A stretch of DNA of 64,000 nucleotides from Craterilacuibacter sp. RT1T (GTDB lineage Bacteria > Pseudomonadota > Gammaproteobacteria > Burkholderiales > Chromobacteriaceae), in assembly GCF_023502145.1 (NCBI RefSeq), contig NZ_JAMFLI010000002.1, positions 372,001 through 436,000 on the forward strand, written 5' to 3'. The translations under genes and the position numbers were made by a program. This document shows, one piece after another, positions 32,799 through 41,965 of this stretch. A model generated the notes under the pieces. That model did no database searches and was not told the origin of the DNA. It worked only from the letters and a program-made list of their open reading frames with translations. Numbering within the stretch: the first letter of the stretch is position 1; every line of letters begins with the position of its first letter.

Positions 32799-33251
32799 TT
32801 ACAGCCCCTTGATATAGGCGAGCACCTCGGCAGCGTGTTCGGCTACCTTAACGCCGCGCCAGCTTTTGAGTATCTGGTTGTCGGCGCCAATCACGAAAGT
32901 ACTGCGTTCAATACCGCGCACTTCTTTACCATACATTTTCTTTTGCTTGATCACGCCAAACAGGCCGCAGGCCAGCTCTTCGCTATCCGACAGCAAGGCA
33001 AAGGGCAGGCTGAACTTGGCCTTGAAGTTCTCGTGCGACTTGAGGCTGTCGCGCGAAATACCGGCAATGTCGGCACCTGCAGCCTGAAATTCACTATACA
33101 GGTCACGGAAGGCGGCTGCCTCGTTGCTGCAGCCCGGGGTGTTGTCCTTAGGGTAGAAATACAGCACCAGCGGCTTTGGTGCGGCAGACAGATTAAAGCT
33201 CAGGCCGGAGGTGGCGGGCAGGGTGAAGTCGGGGCAGGTTTGGTCGTCCAT
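32799..33251 (-). CDS. bcp: Bcp/PrxQ-type peroxiredoxin
   Basis: A 150-residue thiol peroxidase that reduces hydroperoxides. FYPKDNTPGCSNEA holds the peroxidatic Cys; FRDLYSEF and GKEVRGIERSTFVI are typical of Bcp. The resolving Cys five residues after the first (PGCTxEAC in E. coli) is absent, so this may act as a 1-Cys enzyme or use a distant Cys (ELACGLFG). Start at 33251 has GAGG eight bases upstream; the frame upstream was rejected. trxB lies nearby on the other strand, a possible functional link. Confidence 0.88.
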   Translation of the reverse strand: MDDQTCPDFTLPATSGLSFNLSAAPKPLVLYFYPKDNTPGCSNEAAAFRDLYSEFQAAGADIAGISRDSLKSHENFKAKFSLPFALLSDSEELACGLFGVIKQKKMYGKEVRGIERSTFVIGADNQILKSWRGVKVAEHAAEVLAYIKGL

Positions 33252-33310
33252 AACATATCCTCTTATTTTTGAGATGGGGGTGCAGCTAGTGAACCTTAGG
33301 TTCGTGGCAT

Positions 33311-33490
33311 TCAAGCTAGGGTGTCAACGCGCTGGCCCAGATGGGCAGGATTATTGAGCTGGGCCGGTGCCGGTACGCTTTGCAGTAGGGCCAGCGCGCC
33401 TTGTGCCTCTATCTGTGTGGCTTTTTTTAGCATGGTGATCTGTACGCTTTGCTGAACTTGCGCTTGCTGCATCTGGCTGATGGCTTCCAT
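33311..33490 (-). CDS. YjfB-like putative motility protein
   Basis: A 59-residue protein, MEAISQMQQAQVQQSVQITM at the N terminus, matching the short YjfB family described as putative motility proteins. It is helical and Gln-rich, with no signal peptide. The start at 33490 is preceded by GGGAGAGGG. No flagellar gene is in the window, so a motility role rests only on family naming. It lies divergent from trxB. Confidence 0.7.
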   Translation of the reverse strand: MEAISQMQQAQVQQSVQITMLKKATQIEAQGALALLQSVPAPAQLNNPAHLGQRVDTLA

Positions 33491-33578
33491 GACCCTCTCC
33501 CGATAGTGATGAACTATGACAGAATACACCGGTTTAATCACATCCCGTGCGGCAAGCTGATAAAATGCCCACCATTAA

Positions 33579-34553
<975 letters not shown>

Positions 34554-34556
34554 ATC

Positions 34557-35186
34557 TTGAAGGCTTACAAGGCCGAGCTGAAAAAGCTCAAGCAACAGGT
34601 CAGGCCCAAGGCCTTGCCTGTTGTGCGTTCTGCGCCACTGCCCGAAAAAGACGAAGAGCCCGACTTTGCCCGGTTGTTTGCCGATGTCAGACCGCTTAAG
34701 CAGGCCGCGCGGGCGCCCGATACCCGGCCCAAGCCGCCGCACTGGCCTCGCCATGGCAAAGCCAGTCATGGCAGCAGCGACGCACTGGACGAACATCTGC
34801 TGCACGAGATGAGCGGCTGGTTCGAGCGCGACGAGCAGGCCGGGCATTTTCTGGGTAACGGGCTGCCCGCAGGCACGCTGAAAAAGCTGCGCGGCGGGCA
34901 TTGGCCGGTGGTGGCCACGCTGGACTTGCATGGCACCAACCGCTACGAGGCACATAGCCTGCTGGCGCTATTTCTGCATCGCGCCCGCACACAGGGCAAT
35001 TGTGTGCGCGTGATTCACGGCATGGGCTATGGCTCGCGCGGCACGCCGGTGTTGCCGCGCATGGTGCGCCACTGGCTGATGCACCACCCGCAGGTATTGG
35101 CTTTTTGTACCTCCCATGCCCGTGATGGCGGCGATGGCGCGCTTCTGGTTTTGCTTAAGCGTAGTGCGGTGTCGCGCGAAGATTGA
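34557..35186 (+). CDS. Smr-domain protein
   Basis: A 209-residue protein with a charged N-terminal half and a C-terminal Smr (MutS2-type) endonuclease domain: TLDLHGTNRYEAHSLLALFL and VIHGMGYGSRGTPVL (the HGxGxG core). Stand-alone Smr proteins such as SmrA/SmrB nick DNA or, for SmrB, cut mRNA at collided ribosomes. The start appears to be TTG, three bases after the trxB stop; no in-frame ATG gives a full protein. It ends before a long bidirectional terminator. Confidence 0.83.
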   Translation: MKAYKAELKKLKQQVRPKALPVVRSAPLPEKDEEPDFARLFADVRPLKQAARAPDTRPKPPHWPRHGKASHGSSDALDEHLLHEMSGWFERDEQAGHFLGNGLPAGTLKKLRGGHWPVVATLDLHGTNRYEAHSLLALFLHRARTQGNCVRVIHGMGYGSRGTPVLPRMVRHWLMHHPQVLAFCTSHARDGGDGALLVLLKRSAVSRED

Positions 35187-35243
35187 CGCCTGCGTTTGCC
35201 TGAACGCCTGTTCAGCCTCCCGCAAGCGAGCGCAAGACAAGGT

Positions 35244-35293
35244 AAAAACGGCTGAGAAAGCGCAGGATACATGCGCATTTCTCAGCCGTTTTT
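35244..35293. terminator. Bidirectional terminator in a decayed repeat
   Basis: AAAAACGGCTGAGAAA (35244-35259) pairs perfectly with its complement ending at 35293; GCGCA/TGCGC extends the stem. The flanking and internal bases (AAGACAAGG, AACGGCTGAGAAAGCG) match the MITE-like element, so it seems to derive from one. It serves the convergent Smr and ABC-F genes. Confidence 0.85.
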
Positions 35294-35326
35294 CATTTCG
35301 TATCACGGGCGCGCCGCCCTTGGTAC

Positions 35327-36979
35327 TTACTCCGAGCGCCGGCGGCGTGCTTCTTCCAGCAGATAAAGCTGATAGTCGTCCAGATCGCCATCGAAGTCCT
35401 GTACCCCGCCACGCGAGACCAGCCAGAATTCGTCACAGACCGCGCGCAGCAAGGCACGATCGTGGCTGACCAGCATGACCGAGCCTTCGAACTCGTTGAG
35501 CGCGACACTCAGCGCCTCGCGGGTCGCCAAGTCCAGATGGTTGGTCGGTTCATCCAGTAGCAAGAGGTTGGGGCGCTGCCAGACCAGCATGCACAACACC
35601 AGTCGCGCTTTTTCGCCACCGCTCATGCTGCCCACGGCCTGTTTGACCATGTCGCCGCTGAAATTGAAGGTGCCGAGGAAGTTGCGCAAGCCCTGCTCGC
35701 GGCAATCGGCCGCATTGGGGCGGATGGCGGCCGGAATGTCGCGTGCCAGGCGGAACATGTGTTCTAGCGGGTTGTCTTCGGGGCGCAGTACATCCAGTTC
35801 CTGCTGCGAGAAGTAACCGATATTCAAGCCCTTGCCGCGGATGATTTCGCCGGAAATCGGGTTGAGCGCGCCGGCAACGGTTTTGACCAGCGTCGACTTG
35901 CCCTGTCCGTTGGCCCCCAGAATGCCGATACGCTGGCCGGCCAGTACCGAGCGGCTGACCTGCTGGACGATGGTAGTCGGCGGCGTACCCTCGGCGCTGC
36001 CTTCTGCCGGCGGGTAACCGAAGGCGGCTTCGGCGATGGTCAGCATCGGGTTGGGCAGGCTCATCGGCTCCTTGAACTCGAACTGGAAGTCGGCATCGGC
36101 CAGCACCGGCGCAATCTTTTCCATGCGCTCCAGTGCCTTGACGCGGCTTTGTGCCTGCTTGGCCTTGCTGGCCTTGGCCTTGAAACGGTCGATGAACTTT
36201 TGCAGGTGCGCCATCTTTTCCTGCTGCTTGGCCTGTGCCGCCTGTTGTAGCAGCATCTGTTCGGCCCGCATGTCTTCGAACTTGCTGTAGTTGCCGCCGT
36301 AGCGCACCAGCTGGCCATGGTCGATATGCAGCGTGACATGGGTAACGGCATCGAGGAATTCGCGGTCATGGCTGATTACCACCATGGTGCCGCCATAGTT
36401 CTTCAGCCAGGCTTCCAGCCAGACCAAGGCATCGAGGTCAAGGTGGTTGGTCGGCTCGTCTAGTAGCAGCAAATCGGACGGGCACATCAGTGCGCGCGCC
36501 AACTGCAGGCGCATACGCCAGCCGCCAGAGAAACTGTTAACCGGCAACTCCAGCTCGGCCACCTTGAAGCCCAGGCCCAGAATCAGCGATTGTGCGCGTG
36601 CGGCGGCATCGTGCTCGCCAGCATCGTTCAGTGCCATATAAGCATGGGCCATGGCCATGCCGTCATCGCCGGCTTCAGCCTCCATCACCTCGGCACGTGC
36701 TGCCAGTAGGACGGTGTCGCCTTCGATCACGAATTCGGTCGCGCTTTGCGCGGTTTCCGGCATGTCCTGTGCCACCTGCGCCATGCGCCACTGGCTGGGA
36801 ATGGAGAATTCGCCGCTGTCTTCGTGCAGCGTGCCGTTGAGCATGGCAAACAGCGAGGATTTACCCGCGCCATTACGCCCGACCAGACCGACTTTTTCGC
36901 CGGGAGTGAGCGTGACCGAGGTGTTGTCCAGCAGGACTTTGGTGCCGCGACGCAAGGCCACGTTTTTCAGAATAATCAT
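35327..36979 (-). CDS. ABC-F ATPase, YheS/Uup-like
   Basis: A 550-residue soluble protein with two ABC ATPase domains in tandem: Walker A GRNGAGKSS and GANGQGKST, signatures FSGGWRMRLQLARAL and MSGGEKARLVL, and two LLLDEPTNHLDL Walker B blocks, joined by a charged P-site linker (about 240-290, rich in Lys, Ala and Gln). No membrane domain, so it belongs to ABC-F translation factors acting at the ribosome exit/P site; closest in layout to E. coli YheS but without its long C-terminal extension. Confidence 0.9.
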   Translation of the reverse strand: MIILKNVALRRGTKVLLDNTSVTLTPGEKVGLVGRNGAGKSSLFAMLNGTLHEDSGEFSIPSQWRMAQVAQDMPETAQSATEFVIEGDTVLLAARAEVMEAEAGDDGMAMAHAYMALNDAGEHDAAARAQSLILGLGFKVAELELPVNSFSGGWRMRLQLARALMCPSDLLLLDEPTNHLDLDALVWLEAWLKNYGGTMVVISHDREFLDAVTHVTLHIDHGQLVRYGGNYSKFEDMRAEQMLLQQAAQAKQQEKMAHLQKFIDRFKAKASKAKQAQSRVKALERMEKIAPVLADADFQFEFKEPMSLPNPMLTIAEAAFGYPPAEGSAEGTPPTTIVQQVSRSVLAGQRIGILGANGQGKSTLVKTVAGALNPISGEIIRGKGLNIGYFSQQELDVLRPEDNPLEHMFRLARDIPAAIRPNAADCREQGLRNFLGTFNFSGDMVKQAVGSMSGGEKARLVLCMLVWQRPNLLLLDEPTNHLDLATREALSVALNEFEGSVMLVSHDRALLRAVCDEFWLVSRGGVQDFDGDLDDYQLYLLEEARRRRSE

Positions 36980-37117
36980 GGAGAGTGCCGACCGGCGGGT
37001 GTTGTATGCGTTAAAAGGCGGGTATTGCTTGCGACAGCCAAAGCGGCTGTTGTCGTGTGTGGCAGGGGCGCCGGCATTGCGCGGGCAAAGCGGCGTCCCT
37101 TCAGGCTATGGCCGGGC

Positions 37118-37915
37118 TTACTTCCACACCGGCTTGGGTGGGGTGCCTTCGGATACGGTCAGGATCTCGTAGCCGGTGTCGGTGACGAGCAGGGTGTGCT
37201 CCCACTGTGCCGACAGGCTTCTATCCTTGGTGACGACGGTCCAGTTGTCCGCGAGCATGCGCAGATGGCGTTTGCCCTGGTTGATCATCGGCTCGATGGT
37301 GAAAATCATGCCGGCCTTGATCTCGACGCCGGTGCCCGGGCGGCCGTAGTGCAATACCTGGGGCTCTTCGTGGAATTTGGTGCCGATGCCGTGGCCGCAG
37401 AATTCCTGCACCACGCTATAGCCCGCTTTTTCCGCATGCTGCTGGATGGCGTAGCCGATATCGCCCAGGCGCGCGCCCGGCTTGACCTTCTCTATCCCTT
37501 TCCACATGCATTCGTAAGTGATGCGGCACAGGCGGCGGGCGTGCTCGCCGACTTCACCCACGTAATACATGCGGCTGCTGTCGCCATGGTAGCCATCCTT
37601 GATCACGGTGATGTCGAGGTTGACGATCTCTCCGTTTTTGAGCGGCTTGTCGTTGGGAATGCCGTGGCAGATAACCGGGCCCACCGAGCTGCAGATGGAT
37701 TTGGGGTAGGGCGTGCCGCCATCCGGCGCGTAGTTAAGCGGTGCCGGAATGGTGCCTTGCACATTCACCATATAGTCATGACACAGCCGGTCCAACTCTT
37801 CGGTGGTGACGCCCGGTTTAACAAAGGGCGTGATGTAATCCAGCACCTCGGACGCCAAGCGTCCGGCGATGCGCATTTTTTCTATATCCTGCTGGGTCTT
37901 GATGACGATGCTCAT
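37118..37915 (-). CDS. map: Methionine aminopeptidase, type I
   Basis: A 265-residue M24A enzyme that removes the initiator Met. Metal-binding residues are in LDITVIKDGYHGDSSRM (two Asp), GHGIGTKFHEEP (His), FTIEPMI (Glu) and QWEHTLLV (Glu). The start at 37915 (MSIVIKTQQDI) is the conserved one; upstream in-frame ATGs were rejected. It lies between the porin gene and the ABC-F gene on the same strand, with the porin terminator just upstream, so it should have its own promoter. Confidence 0.94.
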   Translation of the reverse strand: MSIVIKTQQDIEKMRIAGRLASEVLDYITPFVKPGVTTEELDRLCHDYMVNVQGTIPAPLNYAPDGGTPYPKSICSSVGPVICHGIPNDKPLKNGEIVNLDITVIKDGYHGDSSRMYYVGEVGEHARRLCRITYECMWKGIEKVKPGARLGDIGYAIQQHAEKAGYSVVQEFCGHGIGTKFHEEPQVLHYGRPGTGVEIKAGMIFTIEPMINQGKRHLRMLADNWTVVTKDRSLSAQWEHTLLVTDTGYEILTVSEGTPPKPVWK

Positions 37916-37954
37916 GGCGGTGTCGCAAAGAGTGTGATAACGCGCCATGGTAAC

Positions 37955-37980
37955 AAAAACGGGCACCCTAAGGTACCCGT
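37955..37980 (-). terminator. Intrinsic terminator of the porin gene
   Basis: On the minus strand ACGGGTACC, a four-base loop and GGTGCCCGT (one mismatch) are followed by TTTTTG, about 22 bp after the porin stop. Confidence 0.75.
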
Positions 37981-38002
37981 TGCGTTTCAAAGTGTTAAAC
38001 GA

Positions 38003-39115
38003 TCAGAAGTTGACGCGAATGCCGGCGCCGATGGCTTGCGGGTCGTTGCCGGCTGCAAGCACATCTTTGCCTGTCGCGTCTTTGCCGGTGTAAACGGCGT
38101 TGTTTTGGAAGTTGACGCTGGCTGCGCTGTTATTGTCGATCTTGGTCGCGTAGGCATAGACTTGAGTCATCTTGCTCAGGTTGTAAGTGCCGCCCAGGAT
38201 CCATTGCGAAGCCTTGTAGTCGTCGGCGTTAACTTTGCCGTCCAGCTTGCCAAGTGCGCCGTAGGACAGACGAACCGAGGCCTTGCCGAAATTCTGCTGC
38301 ACGCCAACAGTCCAGTCGTCCTGCTTCAGGTCGCTACCAACAGCCAGGTCGTCGCGTGCCCATTCGTAGCCAGCGATCAGCAGAGTGTCGGCGATCTTGT
38401 ACGAAGCGGACAGCTTGGTGAACTTGCGGGTATCGACGCCAGTTGCGGCATTTTTCTGCTGGTCGTAGCCCAGACCCACTTTCAAGCCTTCCAGCGTGTA
38501 CTGGCCGGCGATAGACCAGCGGTCGTTGCTGCCAGTGTCGGTTTCGTCAGCCTGCACCGACGCGCCGAACACCAAGCCGTTCCAGTTCTGGCTGGTGTAG
38601 CTGACACTATTGATGTAACGCGCTTCGCCGCGGCTGAAGATCTGACCTGAGCCCTGGTTGCCGGCGGTAGTGTTGACCATCAGGTCCTGGCCGGTGTCGG
38701 TCAGGCGCTTGTAAGCGGAGTCGAAGCGGCCAAGTACGACGGTGCCGAAGGTCGCGTCGGACAGGCCGACGAAGCTGTTGCGGCCAGCCCAAGTATTGCC
38801 GCCACCGTTGTCGTACAACGACAGCGAGTTTTCAATCTGCCATACCGCCTTCAGGCCGTTACCCAGATCTTCGCTGCCCTTGAAGCCGATGCGTGAATTG
38901 TCGGAGTTGACGCGAGTCGTGCGGTCGTACTCCGAGTTTAGAACCGGTTTTTTATCGGCATCGACAGCTTTGCCTATTTTGCTGGTGTCCGTACCCGTGG
39001 CTTTGGCCGAGTCAACGCTACCTGCCATAAAGCCATAAATCACGACATCGGCGTGGGCAACAACCGGCAGGGCGAACAGTGCGCTCAGGGCGAGGGCGAG
39101 GGTTTTCTTTTGCAT
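38003..39115 (-). CDS. Outer-membrane general porin
   Basis: A 370-residue trimeric-type beta-barrel porin of the Neisseria/Burkholderia family. Signal peptide MQKKTLALALSALFALPVVA with cleavage after AHA, then DVVIYGFM (first strand), SRIGFKGSEDLGNGLKAVWQ and a C-terminal GIRVNF ending in Phe, the outer-membrane assembly signal. It should let small hydrophilic solutes cross the outer membrane. GGAG lies before the ATG. The 5' UTR holds a perfect palindrome CTAAATTATTTAG (39142-39154) and a GCCGC/GCGGC hairpin, which may stabilise or regulate the mRNA. Confidence 0.92.
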   Translation of the reverse strand: MQKKTLALALSALFALPVVAHADVVIYGFMAGSVDSAKATGTDTSKIGKAVDADKKPVLNSEYDRTTRVNSDNSRIGFKGSEDLGNGLKAVWQIENSLSLYDNGGGNTWAGRNSFVGLSDATFGTVVLGRFDSAYKRLTDTGQDLMVNTTAGNQGSGQIFSRGEARYINSVSYTSQNWNGLVFGASVQADETDTGSNDRWSIAGQYTLEGLKVGLGYDQQKNAATGVDTRKFTKLSASYKIADTLLIAGYEWARDDLAVGSDLKQDDWTVGVQQNFGKASVRLSYGALGKLDGKVNADDYKASQWILGGTYNLSKMTQVYAYATKIDNNSAASVNFQNNAVYTGKDATGKDVLAAGNDPQAIGAGIRVNF

Positions 39116-39270
39116 GCTTGCAGTGCTCCGTTTCGAGAGGGCTAAATTATTTAGGCAGACCGGCCGCTTCTGTGGCGGCTCGATTGCTTGTGTTAATTTA
39201 GCAACCAAACATTGCACTTGTGTTGCAAAATAGGTAAAAACTACGTGAGGAGTAACCCTATGTGTTGTTT

Positions 39271-39585
39271 TTACGCCAAAAACTTGTTGGGGTAGATCTC
39301 GTCGATCAGGGTGCGGCAATCGACAATGCGCAACTGGTTGTCGCGTGCGAAGTCCATCAGAAAGGTGAAGATGGAAGGGTGGATTTTTTCCAGCTTCTTG
39401 TCGATGGCCACACAGCGTATGCCATCAAGCAACATGGGGCGGACAAACTGGTGGTAAGCCAGTTTCTGGTCCTCGCCGAAGGAGGACATGATGCCGGACA
39501 GTCGTTCGGCCCAGTCGCTGGGGCGGAAGGTGCGGCCTTCCTCGGTAATGCCTTGGATAACGATTTCGTAGGGATTGCAGATCAT
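39271..39585 (-). CDS. DUF3579 protein
   Basis: A 104-residue cytoplasmic protein matching DUF3579, a small family largely limited to Betaproteobacteria: MICNPYEIVIQGITEEGRTF, RPSDWAERLSG and LEKIHPSIFTFLMDFARDN. No catalytic motif is evident and its function is unknown. The start at 39585 gives the family N terminus. It stands alone between dinG and the porin gene. Confidence 0.85.
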   Translation of the reverse strand: MICNPYEIVIQGITEEGRTFRPSDWAERLSGIMSSFGEDQKLAYHQFVRPMLLDGIRCVAIDKKLEKIHPSIFTFLMDFARDNQLRIVDCRTLIDEIYPNKFLA

Positions 39586-39687
39586 GATGGCGGCGCTTGC
39601 CTTGCAGGGTGGTTGTCTCTTGTATCCGGCATGCTGCGCGGGTGGTCGCGGCATGCCGGAGAGTTATTCCGCCATTCTATCCTAGTT

Positions 39688-41814
39688 TCAGATGCGCTTG
39701 AATGGGGGTAGTGAAGACAGCAGCTTTTTTCCATAGCGCTGACGGGTGATGCGGTTGTCGAGTATGGTGACGCGCCCCCAGTCCTGCTCGGTGCGGATCA
39801 GGCGGCCTACCGCCTGAATCAGCTTGATCGATGCTTCTGGGACGGTGACTTCGATAAATGGGTTGCCGCCACGTTTTTCTATCCAGCGCGCCAGCGTTTT
39901 GCCGACCGGATCGTCCGGCATGGCAAATGGCAGCTTGGCGATAATGACGTGCACGCAGGCTTCGCCCGGCAAATCCAGCCCTTCCGAGAATGAGTCCAGC
40001 CCGAAGATCACGCTGGCCTTGCCCTCCTTGATGCGCTGGTAATGGTTCTCCAGCAGTCTGCTCTTGGGGAGTTCGCCCTGTACCTGCACCGTGGCGCGCA
40101 AAGTGTCGGGCAGGGCGCCGGCGACGTCCTGCATCTGGCGGCGCGAAGAAAACAGCACCAGCGTGCCGACTGCCTGGGTTTCATCTATCAGCTTGGGCAG
40201 CCAGTCGGCGATTTCGCGCGTATGTGCGGCCGGGTCTTTGGGGCTGGCGGATAGCGGCGGCAGGTAGAGCTCGCCCTGCTCGCTGAAGTTGAATGGCGAA
40301 TCCAGCGCAATGCAGCTCACTTCCGGCAGCCACTTGAGACCGGTTTGCGACAGCAATAGATCAAACTCGCCCAAAGAGCGCAAGGTGGCCGAGGTCAATA
40401 GCGCGGCGGCAGCGCGGCGCCATAGCGTAGCGGCCAGGCTGGCGGCAGCGCTAACCGGAGAGGCGCAGAACTGGTAGTCGCCCTTGCCGTCGAGTTTGCG
40501 CGACACCCATTTGGCAATCGGCGGCGCATTCTCGTCGCTTTCCTTTTCGAACAAATCCCATACCGCGTTGAGCTGCTCGCTGCGTGCAACAATAAAGCCC
40601 AGATCGGTTGCGGCCTTGTCCAGCGCCGGTGCTTCTTGCGGTTTTTCGCGCCGCACTTCGGACAGCGCATCGCCCATGCCGGAAATGTGCTTGTACAGCA
40701 TGCGTGCGGCCAGGGCCATATTGCCGGCGGGTTGCTTCAGGTGCTCGGGCAGGCAACCGTCTTCCAGTAGCCAGGTCGGCTCCGGGTTGCCGTCCGAGGC
40801 CGACAGCGCCGGCTCGCCACCCAGTAGCCACAGCCACTCGGTCAGCGTTTCCATGCAGGCGGCCGCCGCTTCGATCGCGCCATTGCATAGCTCGGGCTTG
40901 GCAATGTGCGTCTCGATGCGTGCCGACAGTGCGGCGACCTTTTCCAGCCAGCCCATGGCTTGCGCCAGGCTATGTTCGGCGGCGAATTGATTGACCGCTT
41001 TTTTAGCCAGATGGTGCGCTTCGTCTATGCAGTAAAAACTGTCGTCCGGTGCCGGCAAAATCACGCCGCCACCCATGGCGATGTCGGCCAGCATCAGGTC
41101 GTGGTTGGCGACGACGACATCGACGTTTTCCAGCGTGTCGCGCGCCAGATAAAACGGGCATTCGGCACGGTTGGGACAGCTGGTTTTCAGGCAGCCATGC
41201 CTGTCGTTGGTGACGCGAAACCACAGGCTGTCGTCGATGATGGTCGGCCAGGTGTCGCGGTCGCCATTCCATTGGCGCTGATGAAAGGCCGAAGAAAGAA
41301 TGTTGAGCGTGTCTAGCTCGGCCTGCTCCGGTTTTTTGTCCCATAGCGCCAGCGCAGGATCAGGGGCAAACAGCGCATCCTGTGCGTGCTCGGCGGTCAG
41401 GCCGTACAGCCGGTACGGGCACAGGTAGCGGCCCCGCCCTTTGGCCAGCGCAAACGTGAGTGGCAGGCCGCTGTTTTCAATGACAAAAGGCAGATCGCGG
41501 TTAACCAGTTGCTCCTGCAAGGCAATGGTGGCGCTGGTGACCACCAGTTTTTTGCCGCGCATCTTGGCCATGACGCCGCCGGCCAGCAAATAGGCCAGAC
41601 TCTTGCCGACACCGGTTGGCCCTTCCACCACGACAATGCTTTCCCCTTGTCGCTCCGGCAGCTCTCCGTCTTCTATGCTTTTGCTACGCGAGAATGCGTT
41701 GGCAATTTCGGCCAGCATGCGGCGCTGGGCTGCGCGTGGGCGGAATCCGGGCAGGTTGTCGGACAAGGTTTTGTAGTGGTCGCGGATCGCGTCTTTTTCG
41801 GCATCGGTAAGCAT
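39688..41814 (-). CDS. dinG: ATP-dependent DNA helicase DinG
   Basis: A 708-residue superfamily 2 5'-3' helicase with a 4Fe-4S cluster. Walker A EGPTGVGKSLAYLL, four Cys in the order CPYRL, GCLKTSCPNRAECPF, DEAHHLAKK, and the C-terminal GRLIRTEQDWGRV motif VI. DinG unwinds R-loops and forked DNA and is part of the DNA-damage response in E. coli; no LexA-type box was recognised upstream here. The start at 41814 (MLTDAEKDAI) fits; a longer start at 41889 was rejected. Confidence 0.93.
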   Translation of the reverse strand: MLTDAEKDAIRDHYKTLSDNLPGFRPRAAQRRMLAEIANAFSRSKSIEDGELPERQGESIVVVEGPTGVGKSLAYLLAGGVMAKMRGKKLVVTSATIALQEQLVNRDLPFVIENSGLPLTFALAKGRGRYLCPYRLYGLTAEHAQDALFAPDPALALWDKKPEQAELDTLNILSSAFHQRQWNGDRDTWPTIIDDSLWFRVTNDRHGCLKTSCPNRAECPFYLARDTLENVDVVVANHDLMLADIAMGGGVILPAPDDSFYCIDEAHHLAKKAVNQFAAEHSLAQAMGWLEKVAALSARIETHIAKPELCNGAIEAAAACMETLTEWLWLLGGEPALSASDGNPEPTWLLEDGCLPEHLKQPAGNMALAARMLYKHISGMGDALSEVRREKPQEAPALDKAATDLGFIVARSEQLNAVWDLFEKESDENAPPIAKWVSRKLDGKGDYQFCASPVSAAASLAATLWRRAAAALLTSATLRSLGEFDLLLSQTGLKWLPEVSCIALDSPFNFSEQGELYLPPLSASPKDPAAHTREIADWLPKLIDETQAVGTLVLFSSRRQMQDVAGALPDTLRATVQVQGELPKSRLLENHYQRIKEGKASVIFGLDSFSEGLDLPGEACVHVIIAKLPFAMPDDPVGKTLARWIEKRGGNPFIEVTVPEASIKLIQAVGRLIRTEQDWGRVTILDNRITRQRYGKKLLSSLPPFKRI

Positions 41815-41965
41815 GGCGGGATTGTAACGTATGGGGACTATGTGCGGTCGCAAAATGACGGCGCGCCCACAACTGGATACGATAGCCAAACGGCATTGGC
41901 CGTCACCATAATGAAGCCGGACGAAGTGGTATGGCTGCTGCCGCTTACGTTCGCAGGAGAATCAG

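Noticed and set aside
36746-38650. 634-codon plus-strand ORF across ABC-F, map and porin genes
   Set aside because: Antisense to three clear genes; no family features.
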